DNA of 64,000 nucleotides from an uncultured Granulosicoccus sp. (GTDB lineage: Bacteria; Pseudomonadota; Gammaproteobacteria; Granulosicoccales; Granulosicoccaceae), in assembly GCA_947495035.1 (NCBI GenBank), contig CANLXI010000002.1, forward strand, positions 124,001-188,000, written 5' to 3'. A program made the position numbers and the translations under genes. The notes beneath the pieces were generated by a model that saw only the letters and a list, made by a program, of their open reading frames with translations, had not been told where the DNA came from and made no database searches. Of the stretch, positions 1 to 8,945 are shown piece by piece (the stretch's first letter is position 1; each line of letters starts with the position of its first letter).

Positions 1-81
1 ACCGCGAAAAAGTTCACTTTCAGCTGCATGCTGCCCGGGCGTTGCAGACTGCCACGAATTCGATTTACCTGGAGATATCGC

Positions 82-765
82 ATGAGTGCGAATGACCGGA
101 AGAGCTCTGCCACGCACGTGACGGCGGATGGCTCTTCTACTAGTAATCCGGCCGCTGTGGACTCGTCTGTCGCCGAGCATGTGGCTGATCCGAAGCGTCG
201 GCGCCTGTTGGTGCAATGTGCGTCTGCCGTTGGTGGACTGGGTGCCGTTGCTCTGGCCGTACCGCTGATTGGGTCAATGTCGCCGAGTGCCAGAGCCAAG
301 GCGGCGGGTGCGCCGGTTCAGGCTGACATCAGCAAGCTGGTTCCGGGGCAACTGGTGACGGTAGAGTGGCGCGGCAAGCCGGTCTGGATTGTCAGCCGCA
401 CCGAAGAAACGCTGAAGCATCTGGAAGCGGACACCGAAAGACTGTCGGATCCGGCCTCGGAGGTCGAACAGCAGCCTGCCTATGCACAGAACGCCGCGCG
501 TTCCATCCGCCCGGAAACCCTGGTCGTCATCGGTATCTGCACACATCTGGGCTGCTCGCCCAGCTATCGCCCCGAGATCGCACCAGCCGATCTGGGCGCC
601 GACTGGGACGGCGGTTTCTTCTGTCCCTGTCATGGTTCCAAGTTCGACATGGCGGGTCGTGTCTACAAGGGTGTACCGGCGCCAACCAATCTTGAAATTC
701 CTCCGTACAGGTTTGTCGATGACAACACGATCATCGTGGGTGAAGATTCAGGAGTAGCGGCATGA
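82..765 (+). CDS. petA: Ubiquinol-cytochrome c reductase Rieske iron-sulfur subunit
   Basis: Rieske 2Fe-2S subunit of the cytochrome bc1 complex, which passes electrons from ubiquinol to cytochrome c1 on the periplasmic face of the inner membrane. The 227-residue product carries both cluster-binding boxes, CTHLGC (about residues 153-158) and CPCHGS (181-186). A KRRRLL stretch near residue 38 precedes a hydrophobic segment, as expected for a Tat-exported, membrane-anchored Rieske protein. I chose ATG 82 because GGAGATA lies just upstream and the protein then begins MSANDRKSS; an in-frame ATG at 28 lacks such a site. Its end overlaps petB by 4 bp (ATGA), so the three bc1 genes are translationally coupled. 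The operon promoter lies outside the window. Confidence 0.97.
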   Translation: MSANDRKSSATHVTADGSSTSNPAAVDSSVAEHVADPKRRRLLVQCASAVGGLGAVALAVPLIGSMSPSARAKAAGAPVQADISKLVPGQLVTVEWRGKPVWIVSRTEETLKHLEADTERLSDPASEVEQQPAYAQNAARSIRPETLVVIGICTHLGCSPSYRPEIAPADLGADWDGGFFCPCHGSKFDMAGRVYKGVPAPTNLEIPPYRFVDDNTIIVGEDSGVAA

Positions 766-2000
766 GTGCGAACCTCGACAAGCAGGGCGGCGGTGTACTG
801 GGCTGGATCGATGAGCGATTTCCGCTCACCAAGATGCTCGAAGAGCACATCACCAAGTACTACGCCCCGAAGAATTTCAATTTCTGGTACTACTTCGGTT
901 CTCTGGCGCTGCTGGTGCTGATCATCCAGATCGTGACCGGTATCTTCCTGACCATGAACTACAAGCCGGATGGCAATCTGGCATTCACCTCGGTCGAATA
1001 CATCATGCGTGATGTCAACTTCGGCTGGCTGATCCGCTACATGCACTCCACCGGCGCGTCCATGTTCTTCGTGGTGATCTACCTGCACATGTTCCGGGCC
1101 TTGCTGTACGGCTCCTACAAGAAACCGCGGGAACTGCTGTGGGTGTTCGGCATGCTGATCTATGTCGCTCTGATGGCCGAGGCCTTCATGGGCTATCTGC
1201 TGCCATGGGGACAGATGAGTTACTGGGGCGCACAGGTCATCATTTCCCTGTTCGGCGCCATTCCCTTTGGCATCGGTGATGCACTGACCATCTGGCTCAA
1301 GGGTGATTACATCGTGTCCGATGCCACGCTGAACCGCTTCTTCGCCCTGCACGTCATCGCCGTGCCCCTGGTGCTGGTCTTCCTGGTGGCCGCGCATATC
1401 ATGGCACTGCACGAAGTGGGCTCGAACAATCCCGACGGTGTCGAGATCAAGAAGAACAAGAACGCAGAAGGCATTCCGAAAGACGGCATTCCTTTCCACC
1501 CGTATTACACCGTCAAGGATTTTCTGGGTGCCGTGGTCTTTCTGATCGTGTTCTTTGCCATCGTGTTCTTTGCCCCGGAGATGGGCGGCTACTTCCTCGA
1601 ACACGCCAACTTCGTACCGGCAGACCCATTGAAGACCCCTGAGCACATCGCACCGGTCTGGTACTTCACGCCGTTCTACGCCATCCTGCGGGCCGTACCC
1701 GACAAGCTCGGTGGTGTCATTGCCATGGGCGGCGCCATCTTCGTGCTGTTCCTGTTGCCCTGGATCGATCGCAACCCGGTCAAGTCGATTCGCTACCGCT
1801 CCACGACCTACAAGGTCCTGCTGTTCACCTTTGCCACTGCGTTCGTCATTCTCGGTTACATGGGCATGCAGACGCCTACACCGGTAGGTACCCTGATTGC
1901 TCGTATCTGTGCCTTGATCTACTTTGGTTATTTCATCGCCCTGTTCTTCATCAGTCGAAACGAGAAGAACAAGCCGGTACCTGAGAGGGTTACATCGTGA
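762..2000 (+). CDS. petB: Cytochrome b subunit of the bc1 complex
   Basis: Membrane core of the bc1 complex, carrying two b hemes and the quinol oxidation and reduction sites. The 412-residue length fits a full-length proteobacterial cytochrome b with both the N-terminal heme-binding half and the C-terminal subunit-IV-like half. Visible features include the GWLIRYMHSTGAS region, the PWGQMSYWGA segment and a PEHIAPVWYFTPFYAILRA stretch that matches the conserved PEWY-type quinol-oxidation loop, here in the form PVWY. It overlaps petA by 4 bp upstream and petC by 4 bp downstream (GTGA). Confidence 0.97.
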   Translation: MSANLDKQGGGVLGWIDERFPLTKMLEEHITKYYAPKNFNFWYYFGSLALLVLIIQIVTGIFLTMNYKPDGNLAFTSVEYIMRDVNFGWLIRYMHSTGASMFFVVIYLHMFRALLYGSYKKPRELLWVFGMLIYVALMAEAFMGYLLPWGQMSYWGAQVIISLFGAIPFGIGDALTIWLKGDYIVSDATLNRFFALHVIAVPLVLVFLVAAHIMALHEVGSNNPDGVEIKKNKNAEGIPKDGIPFHPYYTVKDFLGAVVFLIVFFAIVFFAPEMGGYFLEHANFVPADPLKTPEHIAPVWYFTPFYAILRAVPDKLGGVIAMGGAIFVLFLLPWIDRNPVKSIRYRSTTYKVLLFTFATAFVILGYMGMQTPTPVGTLIARICALIYFGYFIALFFISRNEKNKPVPERVTS

Positions 2001-2890
2001 TCGGACACAACGGTTCGCAGCAACAGACAAGGCGGCAGGCGCAGTTGGAAGCCGCTCGTTTACAGACGAAAAGAGGACGTGTGAAGGTGCTCAGCAGAAC
2101 AGATTTGCAAACCGGCAAATACCAGCGTCTGCTGGTTCTGACCACGGCTGCGGTTCTGGCTGCCGGTTCGCTGCTGTATGTGGGCCAGTCACGGGCGGCA
2201 TCGGTGGGGGTGCAACTCGAATCACCCCGGATCGACCAGAGCAATGACAAGTCTCTGCAGCGCGGTGCCCAGGCATTCGTGAACTACTGCATGGGCTGCC
2301 ACACGGCTGACTACCAGCGTTACAGCCGGTTTGCGCAGGATGCCGGACTGTCCGAAGAAGACGTCATGGAGAATCTGATCTTCACTACCGATGAGGCCGG
2401 TGAGCGCACGAAGGTGGGTTCCTTGATGGTCAACAACATGACCAGCGAATACGGCAAGCAGGCGTTCGGTGTTGCACCGCCGAACCTGGCGCTGACTGCT
2501 CGTTCTCGTGGCGTGGACTGGATCTACACCTACCTGAAGTCGTACTACGTGGACCCGGGAATTGCCACCACTGGCGTCAACAACCTGGTGTATCCGGGTA
2601 CTGCCATGCCTCATGTGCTGTGGGACCTGCAAGGTCTGCAGACACCTGTCTATGGCGAAGAAGTCCATGGTGCACGGCCCATCACCGGGCTTGAGCTTGC
2701 TCAGGAAGGCTCCATGTCACCGGATGAGTATGATGATCTGATTGCCGATATCACGAACTTCATGGCCTACATGAGTGACCCGATCAAGGAAACTCGCCAC
2801 CGTGTTGGCATGTACGTCATGTTGTTCCTGTTCCTGTTGCTCGGCATAGCCTACATTCTCAAGAAAGAGTACTGGAAAGACGTCGTATAG
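1997..2890 (+). CDS. petC: Cytochrome c1 of the bc1 complex
   Basis: Periplasmic c-type heme subunit that accepts electrons from the Rieske centre and gives them to soluble cytochrome c. The heme motif CMGCH is near residue 98, a hydrophobic export segment (LLVLTTAAVLAAGSLL) lies in the N-terminal part, and a single C-terminal anchor ends in KKEYWKDVV. The longest start is GTG 1997, overlapping the petB stop. A second in-frame GTG at 2081 has AAGAGGA (2071-2077) a few bases upstream and would place the signal peptide closer to the N terminus. That internal start may well be the true one; both give the same mature protein. Confidence 0.95.
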   Translation: MIGHNGSQQQTRRQAQLEAARLQTKRGRVKVLSRTDLQTGKYQRLLVLTTAAVLAAGSLLYVGQSRAASVGVQLESPRIDQSNDKSLQRGAQAFVNYCMGCHTADYQRYSRFAQDAGLSEEDVMENLIFTTDEAGERTKVGSLMVNNMTSEYGKQAFGVAPPNLALTARSRGVDWIYTYLKSYYVDPGIATTGVNNLVYPGTAMPHVLWDLQGLQTPVYGEEVHGARPITGLELAQEGSMSPDEYDDLIADITNFMAYMSDPIKETRHRVGMYVMLFLFLLLGIAYILKKEYWKDVV

Positions 2891-2951
2891 CCATTGCGGT
2901 AAGGCGTTGACAGCGATGGCAATGCTGCACTGGCATTGTGATCCGATACGC

Positions 2952-2985
2952 ATGGGCCATCGCTGGATGGCCCATCGTGTTCACG
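2952..2985 (+). other. Strong hairpin between petC and sspA
   Basis: A perfect 10-bp stem (ATGGGCCATC / GATGGCCCAT) closes on a GCTG loop at 2952-2975. A small CGTG-TT-CACG hairpin follows directly. There is no T-run, so it does not look like a simple intrinsic terminator. It sits just before the sspA ribosome binding site and could stabilise the petC 3' end or separate the two operons. Confidence 0.6.
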
Positions 2986-2998
2986 AAGAGGATTTCCA

Positions 2999-3625
2999 TT
3001 GACTGCGAGCGCTAACCGACATTCCGCCATGGTGTTGTATTCGGATGCATCGAGTATTCACAGTCATCGGGTCAGGCTGGTTCTGGCGGAAAAGGATCTC
3101 GTTACCGATGTACGACATCTCGATCCCGGCAAGCCCGATGAGGAATTTTCCCGATTGAATCCATCGGGCCATCTGCCGACACTCATCGATCGTGAGCTGC
3201 TGCTGTACGATGCCCGGGTCATCATCGACTACCTGGACGAGCGTTATCCGCATCCGCCGATGATGCCGGTCGATCCGGTTTCCCGGGCCAGAACCCGTCT
3301 TGCCTTGTACCGCATTGGCGTAGACTGGTACTCTTTACGGCCGGATGCCGTTCGGCAGGACAAAAATCCAGACGAGGCGGCAGCCATGCTGGCAGAGTCT
3401 CTGGTGGCTGCCAGCGACGTGTTCGCTGCCATGCCGTATTTTTTCAGTGAAGAATATTCGATACTGGATGCAACGCTGGCGCCGCTGTTGTGGCGTCTTC
3501 CGGCTTATGGCATCGTATTGCCTGAAGCAGCTGCACCGGTCATGCAGTATGCCAGGCGCATGTTTGCGCGCCCGGGTTTTCAGGCCAGTTTGAGCGTTGT
3601 AGAACGCGAAATGGAGCACTCATGA
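2999..3625 (+). CDS. sspA: Stringent starvation protein A (GST-fold)
   Basis: RNA-polymerase-associated, GST-like protein known in gammaproteobacteria as a transcription co-regulator under starvation and acid stress. The 208-residue product has an N-terminal thioredoxin-like half (MVLYSDASSIHSHRVRLVLAEK, LIDREL, ARVIIDYLDERYPHPP) and a helical C-terminal half, the SspA layout. The best start is TTG 2999, preceded by GAAGAGGA; the first ATG (3029) would begin right at the beta-strand MVLYSD and has no clear ribosome site. Its stop overlaps the sspB start by 4 bp, matching the usual sspAB operon downstream of petABC. Confidence 0.93.
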   Translation: MTASANRHSAMVLYSDASSIHSHRVRLVLAEKDLVTDVRHLDPGKPDEEFSRLNPSGHLPTLIDRELLLYDARVIIDYLDERYPHPPMMPVDPVSRARTRLALYRIGVDWYSLRPDAVRQDKNPDEAAAMLAESLVAASDVFAAMPYFFSEEYSILDATLAPLLWRLPAYGIVLPEAAAPVMQYARRMFARPGFQASLSVVEREMEHS

Positions 3626-4041
3626 CGTCCAGCCGACCGTACCTTATCCGCGCTCTGTACGAGTGGATTGTGGATAACGGATTCACACCCTACATGCTGG
3701 TGGATACTTCCCTGGAGATGGTGGAAGTGCCCCGCGCCTTTGTCGAGAATGGTCGCATCATTCTCAACATCAGTCCCGAAGCCACCCACAGTCTTGTGCT
3801 CGGCAATGAGGCGGTGACCTTCAACGCCCGCTTCAGTGGCACTGCCATGGATGTCCATGTGCCTGTAGTCAGTGTATTGGCCATCTACGCGCGCGAAAAC
3901 GGACAGGGCATGATGTTTGGAGAACAGGATGATACAACGCCACCAGACCCGAATCCCGACGGTCCCGGCAAGCCGGACATTGACACGGCGCCCAAGCCAC
4001 CGGCGGAGGCCAAAAGGCCGAGTCTGAAGATCGTCAAGTAG
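3622..4041 (+). CDS. sspB: ClpXP protease specificity-enhancing factor SspB
   Basis: Adaptor that binds ssrA-tagged proteins and delivers them to ClpXP. The 139-residue product begins with the typical SspB fold (RPYLIRALYEWIVDNGFTPYMLVD) and ends in a flexible Pro/Asp-rich tail. The last residues, RPSLKIVK, match the short C-terminal ClpX-binding motif of the family (R-P-x-L-x-V-V/I-K). It overlaps sspA by 4 bp and so should be co-transcribed with it. Confidence 0.95.
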   Translation: MTSSRPYLIRALYEWIVDNGFTPYMLVDTSLEMVEVPRAFVENGRIILNISPEATHSLVLGNEAVTFNARFSGTAMDVHVPVVSVLAIYARENGQGMMFGEQDDTTPPDPNPDGPGKPDIDTAPKPPAEAKRPSLKIVK

Positions 4042-4226
4042 GATCGGAATCTGGCGAAACGCTGGAGAGGAACTATTCTGCCTCTGAGAAGAAAGTCTCA
4101 AAACCGTGCGTGTTACATGGTATTCATGTTCACAGGTGATATGATTTTTCGTTAGTTCGGCAGACAGGGTTGGCAATGATCTCATTGCGGTTCTGATGTG
4201 CCGGGGCACAACTTGCGACCATCAGG

Positions 4227-5117
4227 ATGATTCTCATGCAAGCCAGTCTGCACGATTACGTTGAGGCCTTGCTCAAGGCAGATTCCTTCGAGACGGCCTT
4301 TGATATCTATCAACAGGAAGTCGTTCGCCTGGGTTTTGATGGCGTTCTGTACAGCATCATTCCGCAGGCCATCATCCAGACCGAATTCCAGATCAATCCG
4401 GTCTATATCGTATCCAGTGGCTATGAGTCGGCGTTCCTGGATCACTACCAGCAAGCACAATTCTTCAAGTACGACCCACTCATCGTGGCCTTGCAGGAAG
4501 GGACTCGGCAGACGCTCGACTGGGACGGTGAGATAGCCAGCGACTATATCCTGCGTAATGCTGTCAGTCGCGAGATCATGGAAGTGGCCCGCAGTTACGG
4601 TCTCAGACACGGTCTGACCATTCCTCTGATGTCGGATGAGCGCGGTGTGGCTGCGGCGTCCATCGTCAGTCGCGAAAGCAGTGGGTTCGAAGCGCTCAAG
4701 CAGGCTGCCTTGCCGGCACTCGAGACTCGGACCACTTTGTTTCACAACCGGGTAATGACCACACCGGATTTTTCCAGCACCTTCTCGAAACCGCTTCTCG
4801 ATACATTCAACACCAAGCAGTTGGGGTATGTGCTGGGTCTGGCTTCCGGTTTGTCGACAGAGGATATCGCCTATTCCCTGGGCACCTCGGTGGGTTATCT
4901 GGAGCAATCCATGCTCAAGCTGCGGCGCAAGTTGTCGGGTGTCAGCGAGTTCGATTCTGCCTCGGTGAATCGCAACCAGATCATGTACACCGCCGGTTTG
5001 CTGCATCTGTTGCGCGATGACGTCCTGAAGCGGGTTCCACCTTTGCGCGAGCGGCCGGGCAAGTCGAAAAAGTCTGGCAAGACGACGAAGTCAAGGAAAG
5101 CCGCCTCCAGCTTCTGA
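4227..5117 (+). CDS. LuxR-family regulator with autoinducer-binding domain (solo)
   Basis: A 296-residue LuxR-type protein. The N-terminal part resembles the acyl-homoserine-lactone domain: the invariant Asp-Pro of that fold is seen as YDP (about residues 82-84), followed by a Trp (DW, about 98-99) and a GLRHGLTIPL segment. The position usually filled by Trp in the W-x3-Y pair is Phe here (AFLDHY). The C-terminal part (about 190-250) resembles a LuxR helix-turn-helix but is divergent: LASGLSTEDIAYSLGTSVGYLEQS. A Lys/Ser-rich tail ends the protein. No luxI homologue lies in the window and no lux-box palindrome was found upstream. It may sense an exogenous or different ligand. ATG 4236 is an alternative start. 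Confidence 0.85.
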   Translation: MILMQASLHDYVEALLKADSFETAFDIYQQEVVRLGFDGVLYSIIPQAIIQTEFQINPVYIVSSGYESAFLDHYQQAQFFKYDPLIVALQEGTRQTLDWDGEIASDYILRNAVSREIMEVARSYGLRHGLTIPLMSDERGVAAASIVSRESSGFEALKQAALPALETRTTLFHNRVMTTPDFSSTFSKPLLDTFNTKQLGYVLGLASGLSTEDIAYSLGTSVGYLEQSMLKLRRKLSGVSEFDSASVNRNQIMYTAGLLHLLRDDVLKRVPPLRERPGKSKKSGKTTKSRKAASSF

Positions 5118-5156
5118 GTGTCACGCGGTGCTGCTCGGCCAAGCTGGATGGCAGGA

Positions 5157-5546
5157 TCATTCTTCTACGGCATTGATGACCCAGAGCACCTGATGAGAAT
5201 GCCAGCACTGCTGCAAGGGCGTGTTTTCATCGGCAGGGGATAGTGCCAGTACGTCTATTCGGGCTGGCGTCATGTCGTCGGCATGTTGCTGCAACCAGGC
5301 ATTGGCGGTTCGCCGCAGCTTTCTCTGCTTGCGAAAATCGACGCTCTCCAGAGCGCCACCGAATTGCTGCCGGGATCGGAATCGCACTTCCACGAACACG
5401 ACGGTACGTTCGTCCGGATGCTGCATGATCAGGTCGATTTCGCCGACCCGCCGATGATAATTCGCCTCGATGAATCGATAGCCATGGTGTTGCAGCCATG
5501 AGCGTGCCAGATTCTCGGCAATGTTTCCCTGATCCCGTGTCTGCAT
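5157..5546 (-). CDS. yraN: YraN family (UPF0102) nuclease-fold protein
   Basis: Small 129-residue protein with the conserved UPF0102 pattern: N-terminal GNIAENLARSWLQHHGYR, then GEIDLIM and VFVEVRFRS, which form the acidic core of a restriction-endonuclease-like fold. The cellular role is not firmly established. It lies downstream of lpoA on the same strand, as in many gammaproteobacteria, and converges with the LuxR gene. Confidence 0.92.
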   Translation of the reverse strand: MQTRDQGNIAENLARSWLQHHGYRFIEANYHRRVGEIDLIMQHPDERTVVFVEVRFRSRQQFGGALESVDFRKQRKLRRTANAWLQQHADDMTPARIDVLALSPADENTPLQQCWHSHQVLWVINAVEE

Positions 5547-5662
5547 TGCAAGGCCTCCCTGCCTTGTAAGTCCGCTTGAACGGATGGGGCGTCCAGCCCC
5601 GTCAGTCCTGTCTGTTGTCCCGGCTGTGTCTGCGGCTTCCTGCCAGCGATGGCAGGTCTCGA

Positions 5663-7639
5663 TCAGTTCCTGATGCTGCCAGCCCGAATGGATGGCAGTG
5701 GCGGTGCGTCGACGCTCTCCACCGGTGTGCTGATGCCGTCCATGTACTGGGCCCAGTCCAGATAACGCCGGATATGGCCTTCCGGGCTGAGTTCCAGTGC
5801 CCCTGTGTAGCCCTGCAGGCGCTCACCGCGCGTCAGGCTGTCAAGGTTCGAAACCAGTGTCCAGGCGTCCGCGCCCAATGCATAGAGTTTGGCATAGGCT
5901 CCATCGGCAGACGGGAAGTTCTGCTGAATGCTCTGGTACAAGGGGTCCTGTTGCATGGATTCTCTCAGAACCCAGGGGGCATCCGGATAGAAGATGGAGT
6001 TCAGATCCTGATTGTTCTTCTGGTCATCACTCAGGGAGGCTACGCGAGAGGTGCCCAGCCGGGTGATGTCGCGGGCGTGGAAAAAGTCCAGCTGCGGTCG
6101 CACGGAACGAGCCTGTTCGGAGGTGATCGCAAGAAAGACGACATCGACATCGTTGCGGATGGAGGGCTCGAAGAACAGTTTTTCTCCTATGGTGCTGCTG
6201 AGCTGGCGGAAGCGGTTGTCACTCTTGTCGATGGACAGTGCCTCCCTGATCTGTGTCGAGTAGTCGTAGCTGTCGTCCGGCAGCACGGCGACATGCACGA
6301 CGTCGCCGCCATACAGGAACATGGCATCCTGAAAGGCGCGGGTTTCACGATCGCCGCGTGAGTCACCGGTCTGCAGCACGATGGCATTTTTCAGGCCCAG
6401 GCCGATGGCTCGAGAGGCCGCTGCCCGGGCCTCGTCTTCCGGTGCCAGTCCGAACTGGATGATGTTGCTGGTGTTCCCGCGCAGACCCGAGGATTCCACG
6501 GTATTGAGTGTGATGGTCGGAACCGGCACTTCGCGTTGCGACACGATGGCCGCCACTGCCTCCTTGCGTAGTGGTCCGATAACAGCATCAGCGCCGTCCT
6601 TGATCGCATTGTCGTAGGCGGTGCGAACATAACCGGTGTTGTCACCGACATCGTAGAAACGCAGTATCGGAGTCGGCCTGGATTGGCCGGACTGCTCGTA
6701 GGCGGCGACGATGCCATCGCGAATGGCAGCGGCGACCGTCGCGGTATTGCTGCCTGACAGAGGCAGCAATACCGCCACCTGCGAGACCGGCTGGCCATCG
6801 GTCTGCATGTCGAAGCCGTTGGGTATGAACAGGGCGTTCACGAATTCGGGGTTGGCGGGATGAACGGGGAAACGTTCCTGCCACAGCTCGACGCCGTCGC
6901 GTTGTTTTCCGGTATCGGCGCCGGCGGAGGCATGCATCAGGGCCAGTTCGATCCAGCCCTGATAGACATCGCCCCGCACGTTGGTGGTCATGCTGCGCAA
7001 TGTGTCCTGCGGCTGAGCGGTGAGAAGCTGCCAGATCTGCTCATGACCTCGCTGGATGATGTCTGGATTGTCTATCTGGTTTTCCAGCTCGATTCTGGCT
7101 ATCAATTCGTTGTCCGGATCGTCCAGCAGGTTGTAGGCCTGGGCGCGTGTTTCGTACAGGCGAGCCCGCTGGAAGGGGCTATCCATGAACTCAGGGTCCG
7201 GCAATGCTGCCAGCGCCGCTTCGGCTTCGCCATTGAAGACGTGATTCTTGGCAACGAGTATGTCGCGCCGCTGCATCAGTTCGGCCGTCGCCAGATCGGT
7301 CGGTACCTGGGCCAGTCGCAACGCGCCTTCGGTGCCCAGATTGCGATCGAACAGGATTTCGGCCGCCAGCAGCAGGTAGTCCTGCTGTTGCTCGGCATTG
7401 CGGCTACGGGCGGCCCGTTTGCTGTAGATGTCGGCGGCGGCAACCGGTTGTCCCAGTTGCAGCTGCCGCCGTGCGGCAGGGTCTGTTATTCTCGCATTCA
7501 TCGGGCTGTCAGCCAGCGGTGCTCCGGCAGGGGTGACGCAGCCGGTCAGAATGCCGGCCAGAGCGCTGGTCAACAACAGCACCAGCGTCAGTCGGACACG
7601 GCTTCGCACAGGGTGTCGCAGGCTTGTCAGGTCAATCAT
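5663..7639 (-). CDS. lpoA: Penicillin-binding protein activator LpoA
   Basis: Outer-membrane lipoprotein that activates the peptidoglycan synthase PBP1A from the periplasm. The 658-residue product has a signal peptide with lipobox LTGC (Cys 34), a TPR-like helical N-terminal half and a C-terminal half resembling periplasmic binding proteins (VSQVAVLLPLSGSNTATVAAAI, ADAVIGPLRKEAV), the two-domain LpoA architecture. The start codon (7639-7637) overlaps the start codon of the divergent rsmI within one CATG. No good ribosome site is visible upstream, and no other usable start precedes the signal peptide. Confidence 0.94.
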   Translation of the reverse strand: MIDLTSLRHPVRSRVRLTLVLLLTSALAGILTGCVTPAGAPLADSPMNARITDPAARRQLQLGQPVAAADIYSKRAARSRNAEQQQDYLLLAAEILFDRNLGTEGALRLAQVPTDLATAELMQRRDILVAKNHVFNGEAEAALAALPDPEFMDSPFQRARLYETRAQAYNLLDDPDNELIARIELENQIDNPDIIQRGHEQIWQLLTAQPQDTLRSMTTNVRGDVYQGWIELALMHASAGADTGKQRDGVELWQERFPVHPANPEFVNALFIPNGFDMQTDGQPVSQVAVLLPLSGSNTATVAAAIRDGIVAAYEQSGQSRPTPILRFYDVGDNTGYVRTAYDNAIKDGADAVIGPLRKEAVAAIVSQREVPVPTITLNTVESSGLRGNTSNIIQFGLAPEDEARAAASRAIGLGLKNAIVLQTGDSRGDRETRAFQDAMFLYGGDVVHVAVLPDDSYDYSTQIREALSIDKSDNRFRQLSSTIGEKLFFEPSIRNDVDVVFLAITSEQARSVRPQLDFFHARDITRLGTSRVASLSDDQKNNQDLNSIFYPDAPWVLRESMQQDPLYQSIQQNFPSADGAYAKLYALGADAWTLVSNLDSLTRGERLQGYTGALELSPEGHIRRYLDWAQYMDGISTPVESVDAPPLPSIRAGSIRN

Positions 7640-8495
7640 GTCGTCGGAGAGTACTCTTTACATTGTGGCAACGCCCATCGGGCATCGTGACGATATGTCG
7701 GCCCGCGCGATCCGGATCTTGCAGCAGGTGGATCGGATTTACGCGGAAGATACTCGGCATAGTTTACCCCTGCTGCGCCATCATGGCATCGAAACCCGCG
7801 TCTGGACGCTGCATGAACATAATGAAGAGGCTCGATCTGCCACGGTCATCGAGCATCTGACAGCCGGGGCGTCCGCGGCACTGATCACCGATGCCGGTAC
7901 GCCGTTGATCAGTGATCCGGGTTTCAAGCTGGTCAGAGCCTGTCAGGCGGCAGGTATTCGGGTATCGCCGATACCGGGCGCCTGTGCCGTGACCGCCGCA
8001 CTCAGCGTCTCCGGCCTGCCTACCGACCGCTTTCAGTTTGTCGGTTTCCCGCCTGCTCGCAGTGCTGCCCGGCAGAGCTGGTTGCAGGCATTGCAAGCGG
8101 TGCCGCATACGCTGGTCATCTATGAGTCCCCGCACCGCATCGTGGACAGTTTGCGTGACATGGTCGCCCAGTTCGGCGAGCAGCGGCTGGCGACTCTTGG
8201 GCGGGAGCTGACCAAGCGCTTCGAGACGCTGATTCACGGCAGTTTGTCGCAGGTACTGGAACGTGTCGAGCACGATGCCAACCAGCAGCGCGGCGAATTC
8301 GTTCTGGTCGTCGCCGGGCAGACTGAGGATGGTGCTGCGCAAGGCTCTCAGGCCCTGGCTGTTGATCTGGACAAGACGTTGTCAGTGCTGTTGCCACATC
8401 TGCCGGTAAAGACTGCGGCCAAGTGTGCTGCAGAGTTGTGTGCCATTACCAAGAAACAAGCCTACGATCGCGCCCTCAAGCTGCAGGGACGGTGA
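7638..8495 (+). CDS. rsmI: 16S rRNA (cytidine-2'-O)-methyltransferase RsmI
   Basis: Methylates the 2'-O of C1402 in 16S rRNA near the decoding centre. The product (285 residues) begins MSSESTLYIVATPIGHRDDM, has the tetrapyrrole-methylase fold with DAGTPLISDPGFKLV and PGACAVTAALSVSGL, and ends in the family's small C-terminal domain. ATG 7638 is chosen because family homology begins there; an open frame extending upstream runs antisense to lpoA and shows no family similarity. rnpB starts 14 bp after its stop codon. Confidence 0.95.
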   Translation: MSSESTLYIVATPIGHRDDMSARAIRILQQVDRIYAEDTRHSLPLLRHHGIETRVWTLHEHNEEARSATVIEHLTAGASAALITDAGTPLISDPGFKLVRACQAAGIRVSPIPGACAVTAALSVSGLPTDRFQFVGFPPARSAARQSWLQALQAVPHTLVIYESPHRIVDSLRDMVAQFGEQRLATLGRELTKRFETLIHGSLSQVLERVEHDANQQRGEFVLVVAGQTEDGAAQGSQALAVDLDKTLSVLLPHLPVKTAAKCAAELCAITKKQAYDRALKLQGR

Positions 8496-8508
8496 TACCA
8501 TCCGCGCT

Positions 8509-8887
<379 letters not shown>

Positions 8888-8945
8888 TTTTTCTGACGAA
8901 TCATGCCTCATTGGCTGCGCTTGCTGGCAGTCGCCTGCAGCGCCC

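Noticed and set aside
4042..4226. lux-box upstream of the LuxR gene
   Set aside because: I found no 18-20 bp palindrome of the usual lux-box form in either strand.
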